In this document: in pieces, positions 54,160-64,000 of the stretch | Layout of the letters: each line of letters starts with the position of its first letter | Numbering within the stretch: the first letter of the stretch is position 1 | Origin: Janthinobacterium sp. PAMC25594 | GTDB lineage: Bacteria > Pseudomonadota > Gammaproteobacteria > Burkholderiales > Burkholderiaceae_D | Reading direction: 5' to 3' | Assembly (NCBI RefSeq): GCF_019443505.1 | Contig: NZ_CP080377.1 | Span: forward strand, 1,426,001 to 1,490,000 | DNA: 64,000 nucleotides | The notes under the pieces: generated by a model | Database searches by the model: none | What the model saw: the letters and a program-made list of their open reading frames with translations, nothing else | What the model was told of the DNA's origin: nothing | Program-made: the position numbers and the translations under genes

Positions 54160-55725
54160 ATGGATACGAATCTTCCCGCGCATGCCCCGGACCAAGCGAC
54201 TGCACGGCGTATGCTGGTGCTGGCCGCCGTCTGCCTGGCCGCGCTATGCATGCCGCTCAGTTTTACGGGACCGGCCATCGCCATTCCCGCCATCGCCGCC
54301 GACCTGCACGGCACGCCGCTGGCGCTGGCGTGGATCACGAATGCCTTCATGCTCAGCTTTGGCGGCTGCCTGATGGTGGCCGGCGCGCTGGCCGACCGCT
54401 ACGGCCGCAAGCGCGTGTTCTTGCTGGGCATGGGCGTGTTTTCCGCCGCCGCGCTGGCACTGTCAGCCGCGCCAGGCATTGTGTGGCTCGACGTGCTGCG
54501 CGCCGTCCAGGGCCTCGGCTGCGCCATGGCCCTGTCGAGCGGACTGGCGGCGCTGGCGCAGGAATTCGACGGCCCGGCCCGCGCGCGCGCCTTCAGCCTG
54601 ATCGGCACGGCCTTCGGCGTGGGCCTGGCTTTCGGTCCCTTCCTGGCCGGCACCTTGATCACGCACACGGGCTGGCGCGCCATCTTCATCGCCACGGCCG
54701 TGGCCGGCCTGGCCGCCCTGCTGGCCGCCGCGCGCGCCATGCGCGAATCGCGCGATCCGCAGGCGCAGGGCGTCGATTGGCCCGGCGCCCTGACGTTTAC
54801 GGGCGCGCTGTCGCTGTTTACGTATGGCTTGCTGCAAGCGCCCGACAGTGGCTGGGGCAGCGCGGCCAGCGTGGGGCTGTTCAGTGGCGCGGCCCTGCTG
54901 CTGGTCGCGTTCATCCGCGTGGAGCGGCGCGCCGCGCGGCCCATGCTGGACTTGACCCTGTTTCGCCTGCCAGCCTTTGCCGGCGTGCAACTGCTGGCCG
55001 CCGCGCCCGCGTTCTCCTTCGTCGTGCTGCTGGTGCTGCTGCCGGCCCGCTTCATCGGCATCGAGGGTTATGGCGCCTTCGACGCGGGACGCATGATGAT
55101 CGCCCTGTCGGCGCCCATGCTGGTACTGCCTGTCCTGGCCGGCATGGCGGCGCAGCGCATCGCCGCCGCGCACATTTGCGCCAGCGGCCTGCTGCTGGCG
55201 GCGGGCGGCCTGCTGTGGCTGTCGACCTGCGCGCCGGGCCAGTCGCCCGCCAGTTTGCTGGGGCCGCTGCTGCTGATCGGCTGCGGCATCAGCCTGCCCT
55301 GGGGCTTGATGGATGGCCTGGCCATCAGCGTCGTGCCCGTCGAGCGGGCCGGCATGGCCGCCGGCATCTTCAACACGACGCGCGTGGCGGGCGAAGGCCT
55401 GGCGCTGGCCATCGTCAGCGCGCTGCTGGGCACGTTCACTGTGGCGGCGCTGGGCCGCGCCGGCCTTGCCGGCATCGGCGCGCAACAGGCGGCGCACGCG
55501 GGCCCCTTCCTGGCGCTGGGCGAGCTGCGCCATGCGGCTAGCCTGCTGCCCCAAGTGGGCGCGACCGAACTGGCGCAAGCGTACGGCATGGCCTTCCGCC
55601 ACTTGCTGTATGTGCTGGCCAGCATTACGACGGCCTCGGCCCTGCTGATCCTGGCATTCCTGCGTCATCCTGCCACTGCCGCAACAGACACGGCCGCCCT
55701 GCCCGCCTGCAAGGCACAGCAATAA
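54160..55725 (+). CDS. DHA2-family MFS drug exporter (14 TM, EmrB/QacA-like)
   Basis: A 521-residue transporter with about 14 hydrophobic segments. FTGPAIAIPAIAADL in helix 1, ALADRYGRKRVF in the loop after helix 2, and LAFGPFLAGTLI-like motif C (GPFLAGTLITHTGWRAIF) identify the drug/H+ antiporter DHA2 family. It lacks an EmrA-type partner nearby. ATG 54160 is chosen with ATCACTCCC upstream; the frame is open to 54109. It is divergent from the LysR gene and followed by a GC-rich hairpin. Confidence 0.87.
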   Translation: MDTNLPAHAPDQATARRMLVLAAVCLAALCMPLSFTGPAIAIPAIAADLHGTPLALAWITNAFMLSFGGCLMVAGALADRYGRKRVFLLGMGVFSAAALALSAAPGIVWLDVLRAVQGLGCAMALSSGLAALAQEFDGPARARAFSLIGTAFGVGLAFGPFLAGTLITHTGWRAIFIATAVAGLAALLAAARAMRESRDPQAQGVDWPGALTFTGALSLFTYGLLQAPDSGWGSAASVGLFSGAALLLVAFIRVERRAARPMLDLTLFRLPAFAGVQLLAAAPAFSFVVLLVLLPARFIGIEGYGAFDAGRMMIALSAPMLVLPVLAGMAAQRIAAAHICASGLLLAAGGLLWLSTCAPGQSPASLLGPLLLIGCGISLPWGLMDGLAISVVPVERAGMAAGIFNTTRVAGEGLALAIVSALLGTFTVAALGRAGLAGIGAQQAAHAGPFLALGELRHAASLLPQVGATELAQAYGMAFRHLLYVLASITTASALLILAFLRHPATAATDTAALPACKAQQ

Positions 55726-55753
55726 TTCACCATCGTAGTTTCTCTTCCGTACA

Positions 55754-55775
55754 CGGCGGCGCCAATGCGCCGCCG
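55754..55775 (+). terminator. hairpin after the MFS gene
   Basis: A 9-base perfect stem (CGGCGGCGC with its complement) and 4-base loop lie 28 bases after the stop. Only a loose T-rich stretch follows, so termination is likely but not certain. Confidence 0.45.
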
Positions 55776-55839
55776 CCCGCCTTTGATGTTTCTCCGCAAC
55801 ACCTCAAAAGTTTAAGAAGAATTCAAAGAATAAAACTAG

Positions 55840-55903
55840 TTTACTCATCAAAGCGCTTTGAACTATACTCAAAGCGCTTTGAAACATAGTTAAAGCGCTT
55901 TGG
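55840..55903 (+). promoter_or_regulatory. lamB promoter with three LacI-type operators
   Basis: TTTACT (55840-55845) and TATACT (55864-55869), 18 bases apart, make the promoter. Three copies of the palindrome AAAGCGCTTT lie at 55848-55861, 55869-55882 and 55890-55903, with centres exactly 21 bases apart, so they lie on one face of the helix. The first fills the -35/-10 spacer. The likely ligand is the MalR-like protein encoded at 57469. Confidence 0.8.
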
Positions 55904-55956
55904 TTGTGCAAATTGATGCACGCCGATCCCACACCTATAAAAACACTGGAGACGCA

Positions 55957-57177
55957 ATGAACAAACATTTCTTGAAAACTTTGCCTGCCGCCGTGGCGTT
56001 GGCCTTGAGCGCTTCGGCTGCCCAGGCCGCCCTGCCGATCGACTTCGGCGGCTACATCCGCTCGGGCTTCGGCACCAGCAGCGAAGGCGGCAAGGAAGCC
56101 TGTTTCGGCCTGGCCGGCGCCTCGTCCAAGTATCGTCTGGGCAATGAGTGCGAAACCTACGGCGAGCTGAAATTCGGCGGCGAAGCCTTCAAGGCAGCCA
56201 ACGGCACCACCTTCCGCATCAATACCCTGGTGGCGTTTTCCGTCAACCAGAATCAGGACTGGGAACAATCGGACCCGTCGTGGCGCGAAATGAACGTGGT
56301 GGCCGACAAGATCGGTACGGGCGCCTTCGCCGAAGCGCGCGCCTGGGTCGGCAAGCGCTACTACGACCGCCAGGACGTGCACATCACCGATTACTACTTC
56401 TGGAATAACAGCGGCCCCGGCGCCGGCCTGGAAAACATCGACCTGGGCGCCGCCAAGCTGGCCTACGCCGTCGTGCGCACGGCCGATGACGGCGACAGCA
56501 AGCGCATGGGCCTGTCCCACGACCTGCGCTTCTCCGGCATCAAGGTCAACCCGGATGGCGAACTGACGCTGGGCCTGCAATTCAATCAGAAACGCAACGC
56601 GCAAGGCGCGGCCCCCATCGCCAGCGGCCACCTGCTGACCATCATGCATACGCAGGGCAACCTGCTGGGCGGCTTCAACAAGGTGGCATTGCAATATGGT
56701 AAAGGCAGCGCCGCCAACACGGGCGGCTTCAACCTGGGCGCCAACAAGGATGACAAGGTCGTGCGCCTGACGGAACAAATCATGATTCAGCCCAAAGGCG
56801 CCTGGTCGGGCATGGGCACCTTCGTCTACGAAGACAAGGAAACGGCGGGCGTGAGCAGCAAGTGGACCTCGATCGGCGCGCGTCCCGTCTACCACTTCAC
56901 GGACAACTACAGCCTGGCCGTGGAACTGGGCCACGACATCGTCAAGCCGGAAGGCGGCGAGAGCCGCAACCTGACCAAGCTGACCTTCGCGCCGCAACTG
57001 TCGGCCGGCAACAGCTTCTGGTCGCGCCCCGTGCTGCGCGCCTTCTACACCTACGCCAAATGGAACAAGGCCGCCCAATCGGCCGCCGCGGCGGAAACCG
57101 CGCTGTCGTCGACGGGCGTGTTCGGTGGCAAGACCAACGGCAGTTCGCTGGGTTTCCAGGTCGAGTCGTGGTGGTAA
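55957..57177 (+). CDS. lamB: maltoporin
   Basis: A 406-residue outer-membrane porin for maltose and maltodextrins. The signal peptide ends SAAQA near residue 24. The mature start (ALPIDFGGYIRSGFGTSSEGGKEACF) and the terminal strand ending in Trp (LGFQVESWW) are typical of LamB trimers. The greasy-slide aromatic residues cannot be assigned by eye. GGAGA precedes ATG 55957. It is controlled by the operators upstream and is the first gene of the mal locus. Confidence 0.92.
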   Translation: MNKHFLKTLPAAVALALSASAAQAALPIDFGGYIRSGFGTSSEGGKEACFGLAGASSKYRLGNECETYGELKFGGEAFKAANGTTFRINTLVAFSVNQNQDWEQSDPSWREMNVVADKIGTGAFAEARAWVGKRYYDRQDVHITDYYFWNNSGPGAGLENIDLGAAKLAYAVVRTADDGDSKRMGLSHDLRFSGIKVNPDGELTLGLQFNQKRNAQGAAPIASGHLLTIMHTQGNLLGGFNKVALQYGKGSAANTGGFNLGANKDDKVVRLTEQIMIQPKGAWSGMGTFVYEDKETAGVSSKWTSIGARPVYHFTDNYSLAVELGHDIVKPEGGESRNLTKLTFAPQLSAGNSFWSRPVLRAFYTYAKWNKAAQSAAAAETALSSTGVFGGKTNGSSLGFQVESWW

Positions 57178-57338
57178 GCGCGGGACTCTAGAACTTTGGT
57201 AAGCGTCCATGGACACTTGCCACAGGCAGCAACACCGCCCGCTTTTTCAGGGGCAAGGAATATCCGGACCCACCATTTCGCCGCTGCACGCGATGGCCGG
57301 CAGCTTCACTGTAGTGATTCAGCAGTATCCTCTTTTAG

Positions 57339-57373
57339 CGCGGGCGCCCCTGGGTTTGCCCGCGTATTTTTTT
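57339..57373 (+). terminator. intrinsic terminator of lamB
   Basis: A 7-base stem (CGCGGGC with GCCCGCG) with a 12-base loop is followed by TATTTTTTT. It lies 162 bases after lamB and before malR. Confidence 0.65.
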
Positions 57374-57468
57374 GGGCGCTGCCGCCGCAGGTCATCCCCC
57401 TGATCATTCCGGCATTTATCAGATAAACTACCCTGCATCGCTCCCGATCCACCCCAGACGCAGCATCC

Positions 57469-58479
57469 ATGAACCTCAAAAATCTCGCCAAAACGCTAGG
57501 AATATCCGAAACCACCGTCAGCCGCGCCTTGAATGGCTATCCGGAAGTGAGCGAACGCACGCGCGAGCGGGTGCTGGCCGCCGCGCAGGCGGCCGGCTAC
57601 CGTCCCAATCCCATGGCGCGCAGCCTGGCCGTGGGACGCACGAATATCGTCGGCATCATCTACCCGCTGATGCCGAACGACCTGGCCGACCCCATGTTCA
57701 TCGACATCGTGGGCGGCATGTCGGAAGCGCTGGAAGCGCAGCAGATGGACATGATGATCGCGCCAGCGTCGGCCACCAATGAATTCCACACGTATCAACG
57801 CATGGTCAAGGGCCGTCGCATCGATGGGCTGGTGGTCGGACGCACGAAACCGTACGACGAGCGCATCGCCTACCTGGCGCAGCAGGGCATGCCGTTTGTC
57901 GCGCATGGCCGCACGCAGCTGAACCAGCCGCACGCGTGGTTCGACTACGACAACGAGGCGGGCATGCGCCTGGCCGTCGAACGCCTGGCGCAGCTGGGCC
58001 ACCAGCGCATCGGCCTGATCAGCGCCACGCCGGACCTGAACTTCGTGCGCCAGCGCGTCGAGAGTTTCCAGCACGCCATGCAGGCGGGCGGCCTGGCCAT
58101 CGATCCGGACAACCTGGTCGACAATGCGCACGACCGCCGCGCCGGCTACCAGGCCATGCAGCGCCTGCTGGCCCGCTCGCCCCGCCCCACCGCCGTCATC
58201 GTCGACAATCACATGTCGGGCGTGGGTGCGGTGCGCGCCCTGCTCGACGCGGGCATCGCCATCGGCAGCGAGATGTCGCTGATCGTCTGGGGCGTGATGG
58301 AAGATTCCCTGGCCGGCCACAACGTCACCACCGTCGTCCAGCCCGACCCGCGCGGCGCCGGCGCGAAGATGATCCACATGCTGCTGGCCCTGATGGATGG
58401 CACGCCCGTCGCAGATCTGCAGGAACTGTGGCCGTGCGAACTGTTGCCGGGCGAGTCGGCCGGGCCGGTAGCCGCCTGA
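57469..58479 (+). CDS. malR: LacI-family regulator of the maltose/alpha-glucoside locus
   Basis: A 336-residue LacI-type repressor. The helix-turn-helix (NLAKTLGISETTVSRALNGYPEVSERTRERV) and hinge (NPMARSLAVGRTNIVGII) are intact, followed by a periplasmic-binding-protein-like effector domain. CAAAGCGCTTTG palindromes before lamB and aglA fit this family's operators. It is likely released by maltose or a related glucoside. The symbol follows the locus; AglR is an equally good name. Confidence 0.88.
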   Translation: MNLKNLAKTLGISETTVSRALNGYPEVSERTRERVLAAAQAAGYRPNPMARSLAVGRTNIVGIIYPLMPNDLADPMFIDIVGGMSEALEAQQMDMMIAPASATNEFHTYQRMVKGRRIDGLVVGRTKPYDERIAYLAQQGMPFVAHGRTQLNQPHAWFDYDNEAGMRLAVERLAQLGHQRIGLISATPDLNFVRQRVESFQHAMQAGGLAIDPDNLVDNAHDRRAGYQAMQRLLARSPRPTAVIVDNHMSGVGAVRALLDAGIAIGSEMSLIVWGVMEDSLAGHNVTTVVQPDPRGAGAKMIHMLLALMDGTPVADLQELWPCELLPGESAGPVAA

Positions 58480-58523
58480 TGCCCCTGCGCCGCCACCCTT
58501 GAGCAGCGTGGACGGCGTGCGCC

Positions 58524-59198
58524 TCAGCGGGCCTGGCTTGGCGAGATAATCTGCATCTGCTGCGCGCTTGCCGCGGCCTGTCCCGCACATTGGCTGACCT
58601 TGTCTTCACTCCCCTCGCAGAACAGGACGGAAACTCCTTTTTGCAAAGCCAGGCCATGGGTGGGCGAGAGAACATACACGCCGCCTTTGCGTTTTGTAAT
58701 CCTGTTCATCGCCGCCGAAAAATCAGCTGGCGAAGGCTGCCCGGTCCTCGCTTCCAGCCATGCAAGCAAGATCACCTTGGTCTCCAGGGCCGGCACCTGG
58801 CTCCCTGGCTCAAATCCAGGATGAAACATCAGGGCCGAATCGGGCTGTTCGGAAGAAAATTCCCTCACCTCGCCGCCCATGAATGCGATTGCGCATGCCG
58901 ATGCGCAAATGCCTTCGGCAACCGTTGTTATTTTTTTTTCTGCAATTAATTTCCCGATCCTGAGCCCCCAGGAAAATGAACCGCCGCCTGAATTCTTGAA
59001 GACGACCTTGGAAATTTTCTCAGTTGCAAGAACTTCAGATAACTTTTCATACTCTTCCAATCCGATGCGGCCGCTGACGGTGACGGCATGCCCGTTGGCA
59101 ACCACATCGGCCCTGGCCGCATGCGCGCCAAGTATGAACAGCAGGAAAAATATCCCGATGAAACGATAGAGTAATGCTTGGCGGTAAAGAATTTTCAT
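58524..59198 (-). CDS. ClpP/crotonase-like periplasmic protein
   Basis: A 224-residue exported protein with a signal segment (LLYRFIGIFFLLFILGAHAARA). The mature part has SGGGSFSWGLRIGKLI and EGICASACAIAFMGG, resembling the nucleophile region of ClpP-like serine peptidases (Ser in the ASAC context), and MFHPG. A peptidase or structural role is possible; a His-Asp pair cannot be confirmed. It lies in the opposite orientation inside the mal locus, with ATG 59198 chosen over TTG 59213. Confidence 0.68.
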   Translation of the reverse strand: MKILYRQALLYRFIGIFFLLFILGAHAARADVVANGHAVTVSGRIGLEEYEKLSEVLATEKISKVVFKNSGGGSFSWGLRIGKLIAEKKITTVAEGICASACAIAFMGGEVREFSSEQPDSALMFHPGFEPGSQVPALETKVILLAWLEARTGQPSPADFSAAMNRITKRKGGVYVLSPTHGLALQKGVSVLFCEGSEDKVSQCAGQAAASAQQMQIISPSQAR

Positions 59199-59386
59199 CG
59201 GTGGAAAGCGCAACCCTTGTGTCTTCGCCTTGCGCAGGGCCAGAGCAGGCTTCCTCGACGCACGACGATGCAGCCATTATGCAACTGTTCCACCCGAACA
59301 GGCGCTGGAAAACAGGGACAGTGCAAGCGCCACGGCGCCGGGCCGCAGCCTCGAAAAAATTTCACGGTTTCGGCACACGGTATCGC

Positions 59387-59440
59387 TTTACTTTTCAAAG
59401 CGCTTTGAACTATACTCATTTCATACCCAAAGCGCTTTGA
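59387..59440 (+). promoter_or_regulatory. aglA promoter with two LacI-type operators
   Basis: TTTACT (59387-59392) and TATACT (59411-59416), again 18 bases apart, copy the lamB promoter. Operators at 59395-59408 (in the spacer) and 59427-59440 have centres 32 bases apart, about three helix turns. It drives the aglA-malK-malE-malF unit. Confidence 0.8.
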
Positions 59441-59522
59441 ATTTTAAAATAAGACGTTCGCCTACCAACCAGCAGCGCCGCCCTGATAGCCGAGGCTACA
59501 GGCAACTTTTAAGAAATCATTC

Positions 59523-61160
59523 ATGCCGACCATCCAGAACAATCTCGCCAACCTGCCCGCCGACTGGTGGCGCAGCGCCGTCATCTACCAGGTCTATCCA
59601 CGCAGCTTCCTCGACAGCAATGGCGACGGCATCGGCGACTTGCCCGGCATCACCTCCAAGCTCGATTACATCGCCGCCCTGGGTGCCGACATCGTCTGGA
59701 TCTCGCCCTTCTTCACGTCGCCAATGAAAGACTTCGGCTACGACGTGGCCGATTTCTGCGACGTCGACCCCATGTTCGGTACCCTGGCCGATTTCGACCG
59801 CCTGGTGGCGCGCGCCCATGAACTGGGCCTGAAAGTAATGATCGACCAGGTGCTGTCGCACTCGTCCGACGTCCACCCGTGGTTCGTGGAAAGCCGCTCC
59901 AGCCGCGACAATGCCAAGGCCGACTGGTATGTATGGGCCGACCAGAAACCGGATGGCACGGCGCCCAACAACTGGCTGTCCGTGTTCGGCGGTTCCGCCT
60001 GGCAATGGGAACCGCGCCGCGGCCAGTACTTCCTGCACGATTTCCTCGCCAGCCAGCCCGACCTGAATTTCCATAACCCGGCCGTGCAGCAGGCCCAGCT
60101 GGACAACCTGCGCTTCTGGCTGGAACGCGGCGTCGATGGCTTCCGCTTCGATTCCTGCAACTTTCCGTATCACGACCAGTTGCTGCGCGATAATCCGCCG
60201 GCCGCCCAGCGCGACGCCAGCAGCGTGTCGGCCATCAACCCGTACGGCATGCAAGCGCACGTGTACGACAAGACGCAGCCGGAAAACATCGCCTACCTGC
60301 AGCGCGTGCGCGCCATACTCGATGAATACCAGGCCATTTCCATCGGCGAAGTGGGCGACGACAATGCGCTGGCCACCATGGCCGCCTACACGGGCGCCGA
60401 CAAGCTGCACATGGCTTACAGTTTCAACTTGCTGACGGCGGAGTTTTCCGCCGCGCACATCCGCACGCAAGTGGAAGAGTTCGAAGCGCAAGTGGCCGAC
60501 GGCTGGGCTTCCTGGTCCGTGGGCAACCACGACAGCGTGCGCGTCATGACGCGCTGGGGCGGCGAAAACCCGTCGCCATCGCTGGCCAAGGTGGTGCTGG
60601 CCGTGCAAGCGGCGCTGAAAGGCACGCCGTGCCTGTACCAGGGCGACGAGCTGGCCCTGACGGAAGCGGACATTCCTTTCGAAGCGCTGCAAGACCCATA
60701 TGGCATCCCGTTCTGGCCGCAGTTCAAGGGCCGCGACGGCTGCCGCACGCCGATGCCGTGGGTGGCTGACGCGCCGCATGGCGGCTTCAGCACTACCACG
60801 CCGTGGTTGCCCGTGCCGCCCGAACATTTGGCGCGCGCGGTCGACCTCGAAGAAAACGATGCCGCCTCGCCGCTGCGCTTTGCGCAAAATATCCTTGCCT
60901 GGCGCCGCACCTTGCCGCAATTGCTGCGCGGCGATATCGTCTTCTTCGATGCGCCGGAACCCGTGCTGGCCCTGCGCCGCGACTTGCCGGGACACCCGTC
61001 CGTGCTGGCCGCCTTCAACCTGGGCACCGAAACGGTCACGTTTGACTTGCCGGCCGCCGCAGCAGCGACCGACCTGGCCGGTCACGGCTTGCCGGGTAGC
61101 AAAGATGGCCAGCAGATCAGCCTGCCACCGCATGGCGGCTGGTTCGGCACGCACGCTTAA
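59523..61160 (+). CDS. aglA: alpha-glucosidase, GH13 family
   Basis: A 545-residue glycoside hydrolase that releases glucose from maltose and related alpha-glucosides. A TIM barrel with conserved regions is visible: DQVLSHSSDVHPWF, GFRFDSCNF (nucleophile Asp210), IGEVGDD (acid/base Glu276) and VGNHDS (Asp337). No signal peptide is present, so it acts in the cytosol on imported sugar. It could be annotated malZ-like. It lies 82 bases after the second operator and 84 bases before malK. Confidence 0.92.
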   Translation: MPTIQNNLANLPADWWRSAVIYQVYPRSFLDSNGDGIGDLPGITSKLDYIAALGADIVWISPFFTSPMKDFGYDVADFCDVDPMFGTLADFDRLVARAHELGLKVMIDQVLSHSSDVHPWFVESRSSRDNAKADWYVWADQKPDGTAPNNWLSVFGGSAWQWEPRRGQYFLHDFLASQPDLNFHNPAVQQAQLDNLRFWLERGVDGFRFDSCNFPYHDQLLRDNPPAAQRDASSVSAINPYGMQAHVYDKTQPENIAYLQRVRAILDEYQAISIGEVGDDNALATMAAYTGADKLHMAYSFNLLTAEFSAAHIRTQVEEFEAQVADGWASWSVGNHDSVRVMTRWGGENPSPSLAKVVLAVQAALKGTPCLYQGDELALTEADIPFEALQDPYGIPFWPQFKGRDGCRTPMPWVADAPHGGFSTTTPWLPVPPEHLARAVDLEENDAASPLRFAQNILAWRRTLPQLLRGDIVFFDAPEPVLALRRDLPGHPSVLAAFNLGTETVTFDLPAAAAATDLAGHGLPGSKDGQQISLPPHGGWFGTHA

Positions 61161-61244
61161 ACAGTATCCTTTGGCGGCCATGCCGCCAATTACAATAACG
61201 AGCCCCGCGCATCAGCGGGGACGGATTGACACAGTGAGGACGAC

Positions 61245-62330
<1,086 letters not shown>

Positions 62331-62343
62331 CACCCGAATTAAG

Positions 62344-62373
62344 GGGCCAGGCGCTACAGGCGCCGCCTGGCCC
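62344..62373 (+). other. intercistronic hairpin between malK and malE
   Basis: A 10-base perfect stem (GGGCCAGGCG with its complement) with a 10-base loop lies 13 bases after malK. There is no T run, so it is more likely a transcript-stabilising or processing hairpin than a terminator. It could help raise malE mRNA relative to malK. Confidence 0.55.
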
Positions 62374-62439
62374 GGTTGCATCGTTTCAGCCTTGATACTC
62401 AACATAAACTTAGCATAAAAAAAGATACTGGAGATTGAC

Positions 62440-63660
62440 ATGTCCTTCACGCACCCGAAACGCAGCTTCATCAAAACCACGCTGATCGCCGCCGCCCTGG
62501 CCGGCATCGGCAACCTGGCCGCCGTCAGCATGGCAAACGCGGCCGAAGCAGGCACCCTCTTGATCTGGATCAATGGCGACAAGGGCTACAAGGGCCTGGC
62601 CAAGGTCGGCGAGGAATTCACCAAGAAGACGGGCATCAAGGTCGTCGTCGAGCACCCGGAAGATGCGCCGAACAAATTCCAGCAGGCGGCGGCCGCCGGC
62701 AAGGGCCCGGACATCTGGATCTGGCCGCATGACCGCATCGGCGGCTGGATCGACGCCGGCCTGCTGCAACCAGTGACGCCAAGCAAGGAAGCGCGCGCCG
62801 CCATCCTGCCGCTGGCATGGAACGCCTTTACCGTGGGCGGCAAGACCTGGGGCTACCCGATCTCCATCGAAGCCGTCGCCCTCGTCTACAACAAGGACCT
62901 GGTGCCGAATCCGCCAAAAACCTTCGAGGAAATCGCCGCGCTGGACAAGAAACTCTCCGCACAAGGCAAGAAAGCCATCCTGTGGGATTACACGAATACC
63001 TATTTCACGTGGCCTTTGCTGGGCGCGGGCGGCGGCTTCCCGTTTGAAGTCAAGAGCGACGGCCGCTACGATGCAGCCAAGACGGGCGTCAACAATGCCG
63101 GTTCGCAGGCGGGCGTGAATGCGCTGATGACCCTGATCAACAGCGGCGCCATGCCGAAGGGCGCCGGCTATGCGGAGATGGAAGCGGGCTTCAACCAGGG
63201 CAAGATCGCCATGATGATCAACGGCCCATGGTCGTGGGACAATGCGCGCAAATCGAAGATCAATTACGGCGTGGCAACGATTCCGACCGTAGCAGGCAAG
63301 ACGGCCACCCCATTCGTGGGCGTGCTCGGTGCGATGATTTCGAAAGCCAGCCCGAACAAGGACCTGGCGACGGAATTCCTGGAAAACCAGATGCTGCAGC
63401 TCAATGGCCTGAAAACCATCAACGCCGACGTCCCGCTGGGCACGCCAGCTAATAAAGTGCTGTTCGCGGAATTGAAAACCAACCCGAACATCCAGGCGAC
63501 GATGGAAAGCGCCCAAGCGGGCCGCCCGATGCCGAACAACCCGGAAATGGGCCGCTTCTGGTCGTCGATGCAATCGGCGCTGGAAAACATCACGCAAGGC
63601 CGCCAGACGACCAAGGATGGCCTGGATGCGGCGGCGAAGCGGATTACGACCGCCAATTAA
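62440..63660 (+). CDS. malE: maltose/maltodextrin-binding protein
   Basis: A 406-residue periplasmic binding protein. The signal peptide covers residues 8-35 (ending NAAEA). The mature part is unmistakably Mal[39 protein letters not shown] at the start and [14 protein letters not shown] later. GGAGA precedes ATG 62440. It is the third gene of the unit; the palindromic repeat lies after its stop. Confidence 0.95.
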   Translation: MSFTHPKRSFIKTTLIAAALAGIGNLAAVSMANAAEAGTLLIWINGDKGYKGLAKVGEEFTKKTGIKVVVEHPEDAPNKFQQAAAAGKGPDIWIWPHDRIGGWIDAGLLQPVTPSKEARAAILPLAWNAFTVGGKTWGYPISIEAVALVYNKDLVPNPPKTFEEIAALDKKLSAQGKKAILWDYTNTYFTWPLLGAGGGFPFEVKSDGRYDAAKTGVNNAGSQAGVNALMTLINSGAMPKGAGYAEMEAGFNQGKIAMMINGPWSWDNARKSKINYGVATIPTVAGKTATPFVGVLGAMISKASPNKDLATEFLENQMLQLNGLKTINADVPLGTPANKVLFAELKTNPNIQATMESAQAGRPMPNNPEMGRFWSSMQSALENITQGRQTTKDGLDAAAKRITTAN

Positions 63661-63677
63661 GCCCTATTTTGTTTGAG

Positions 63678-63768
63678 CGTAGGTCGGATTAGCGTGTAGC
63701 GCGTAATCCGACATGTGCCGCCAACAATGTTGTCGGATTACGGCCCTTTGGGCCTAATCCGACCTACG
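63678..63768. repeat. palindromic dispersed repeat, copy 2
   Basis: A 91 bp nested palindrome with the same outer (CGTAGGTCGGATTAG) and inner (GTAATCCGAC) blocks as the copy at 31154-31249. It lies between malE and malF, so it is transcribed within the operon and can fold into a strong hairpin. Confidence 0.8.
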
Positions 63769-63788
63769 TATCATTACAGGTATCCATC

Positions 63789-64000
63789 GTGCGCAAGTTT
63801 ATCGGCCCTACGGTATTGACCATCAGCATGGCGCTGGGTCTGTATCTGCTCTTCATGTTGTACATATCCGGCCAGACCATGCTGGCCGCCGTTTTCCTCG
63901 GCTTGCTGACCTTGACGACGTTTGTCTTCACGTCGCCGCGCGCCTATGCCTACCGTTATCTGTTTCCCGGCATCACGGCGGTCATCGTCTTCGTGCTGCT
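63789..64000 (+). CDS. malF: maltose transporter permease MalF, 5' end only
   Basis: The first 70 codons of a permease run to the right edge. It starts at GTG 63789 (GTGCGCAAGTTT). Three hydrophobic stretches are visible, as in the N-terminal membrane helices of MalF. It follows malE and the palindromic repeat. The family assignment rests mainly on its position after malE. Confidence 0.75.
   Translation, partial: MRKFIGPTVLTISMALGLYLLFMLYISGQTMLAAVFLGLLTLTTFVFTSPRAYAYRYLFPGITAVIVFVL

Overview
The window reads as one stretch of chromosome from a GC-rich betaproteobacterium of the Oxalobacteraceae, most likely Janthinobacterium or a close relative. This rests on the gene families and style: a subclass B3 metallo-beta-lactamase of the THIN-B type, a lamB/malR/aglA/malKEF maltose locus, ssuEADCB, yfiRNB and an argO/argP pair. 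No rRNA, tRNA, CRISPR array, phage or insertion sequence was recognised. Assignments come from reading motifs and gene order only; no database search was run.

Layout. 1-6.8 kb: tail of an unknown gene, a sirtuin, S-formylglutathione hydrolase, a degenerate dienelactone-hydrolase-like protein, and a molybdenum hydroxylase (iorAB type) with its tri-haem cytochrome c. 7-13.6 kb: a CPA1 antiporter, the yfiRNB cyclic-di-GMP operon, gluconokinase, a DUF3144 protein, a fatty-acid desaturase and a gamma carbonic anhydrase. 13.8-18.9 kb: benE, a MocR regulator and an alpha/beta hydrolase as a likely operon, then a META-domain lipoprotein and a HAD phosphatase. 18.9-29.8 kb: a sulfur-scavenging block with ssuEADCB, divergent DszC-like and DszA/NtaA-like flavin enzymes around an orphan MetQ-like binding protein, then the B3 beta-lactamase, a second META lipoprotein and a serine acetyltransferase. 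A related 8-5-8 palindrome lies upstream of the acetyltransferase and in the ssu divergent promoter region.

30-45.6 kb: a Bcr/CflA exporter, an AhpD-like protein beside a MocR regulator broken by an in-frame stop, DUF1287, an AlkC-like repair protein with a MarR regulator, thioredoxin 2, coniferyl aldehyde dehydrogenase, the argO/argP pair, an esterase, a phasin, a frameshifted DUF2628 gene, a VOC protein, a secreted beta-propeller/creatininase pair and an SRPBCC protein.

45.7-49.8 kb is compositionally different (visibly AT-richer). Seven small co-oriented genes alternate strictly with members of a short repeat family, a cassette-like layout. One gene resembles the DUF1851 (Tdi1-type) immunity family, one the LprI/DUF1311 family and one DUF5076; the others are unrecognised. 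This is the best candidate here for an undescribed system.

50-55.8 kb: a chemotaxis receptor, a patatin-like protein with altered catalytic motifs, and a divergent LysR/MFS pair. 55.8-64 kb: the maltose/alpha-glucoside locus (lamB, malR, aglA, malK, malE and the start of malF). The lamB and aglA promoters share the same -35/-10 arrangement with CAAAGCGCTTTG operators, presumably bound by the LacI-family product of the locus. A ClpP-like gene sits in the locus in the opposite orientation.

Two copies of a 91-96 bp palindromic repeat (31.2 and 63.7 kb) and a 168 bp MITE-like inverted repeat (29.8 kb) are the only dispersed repeats noticed outside the island.
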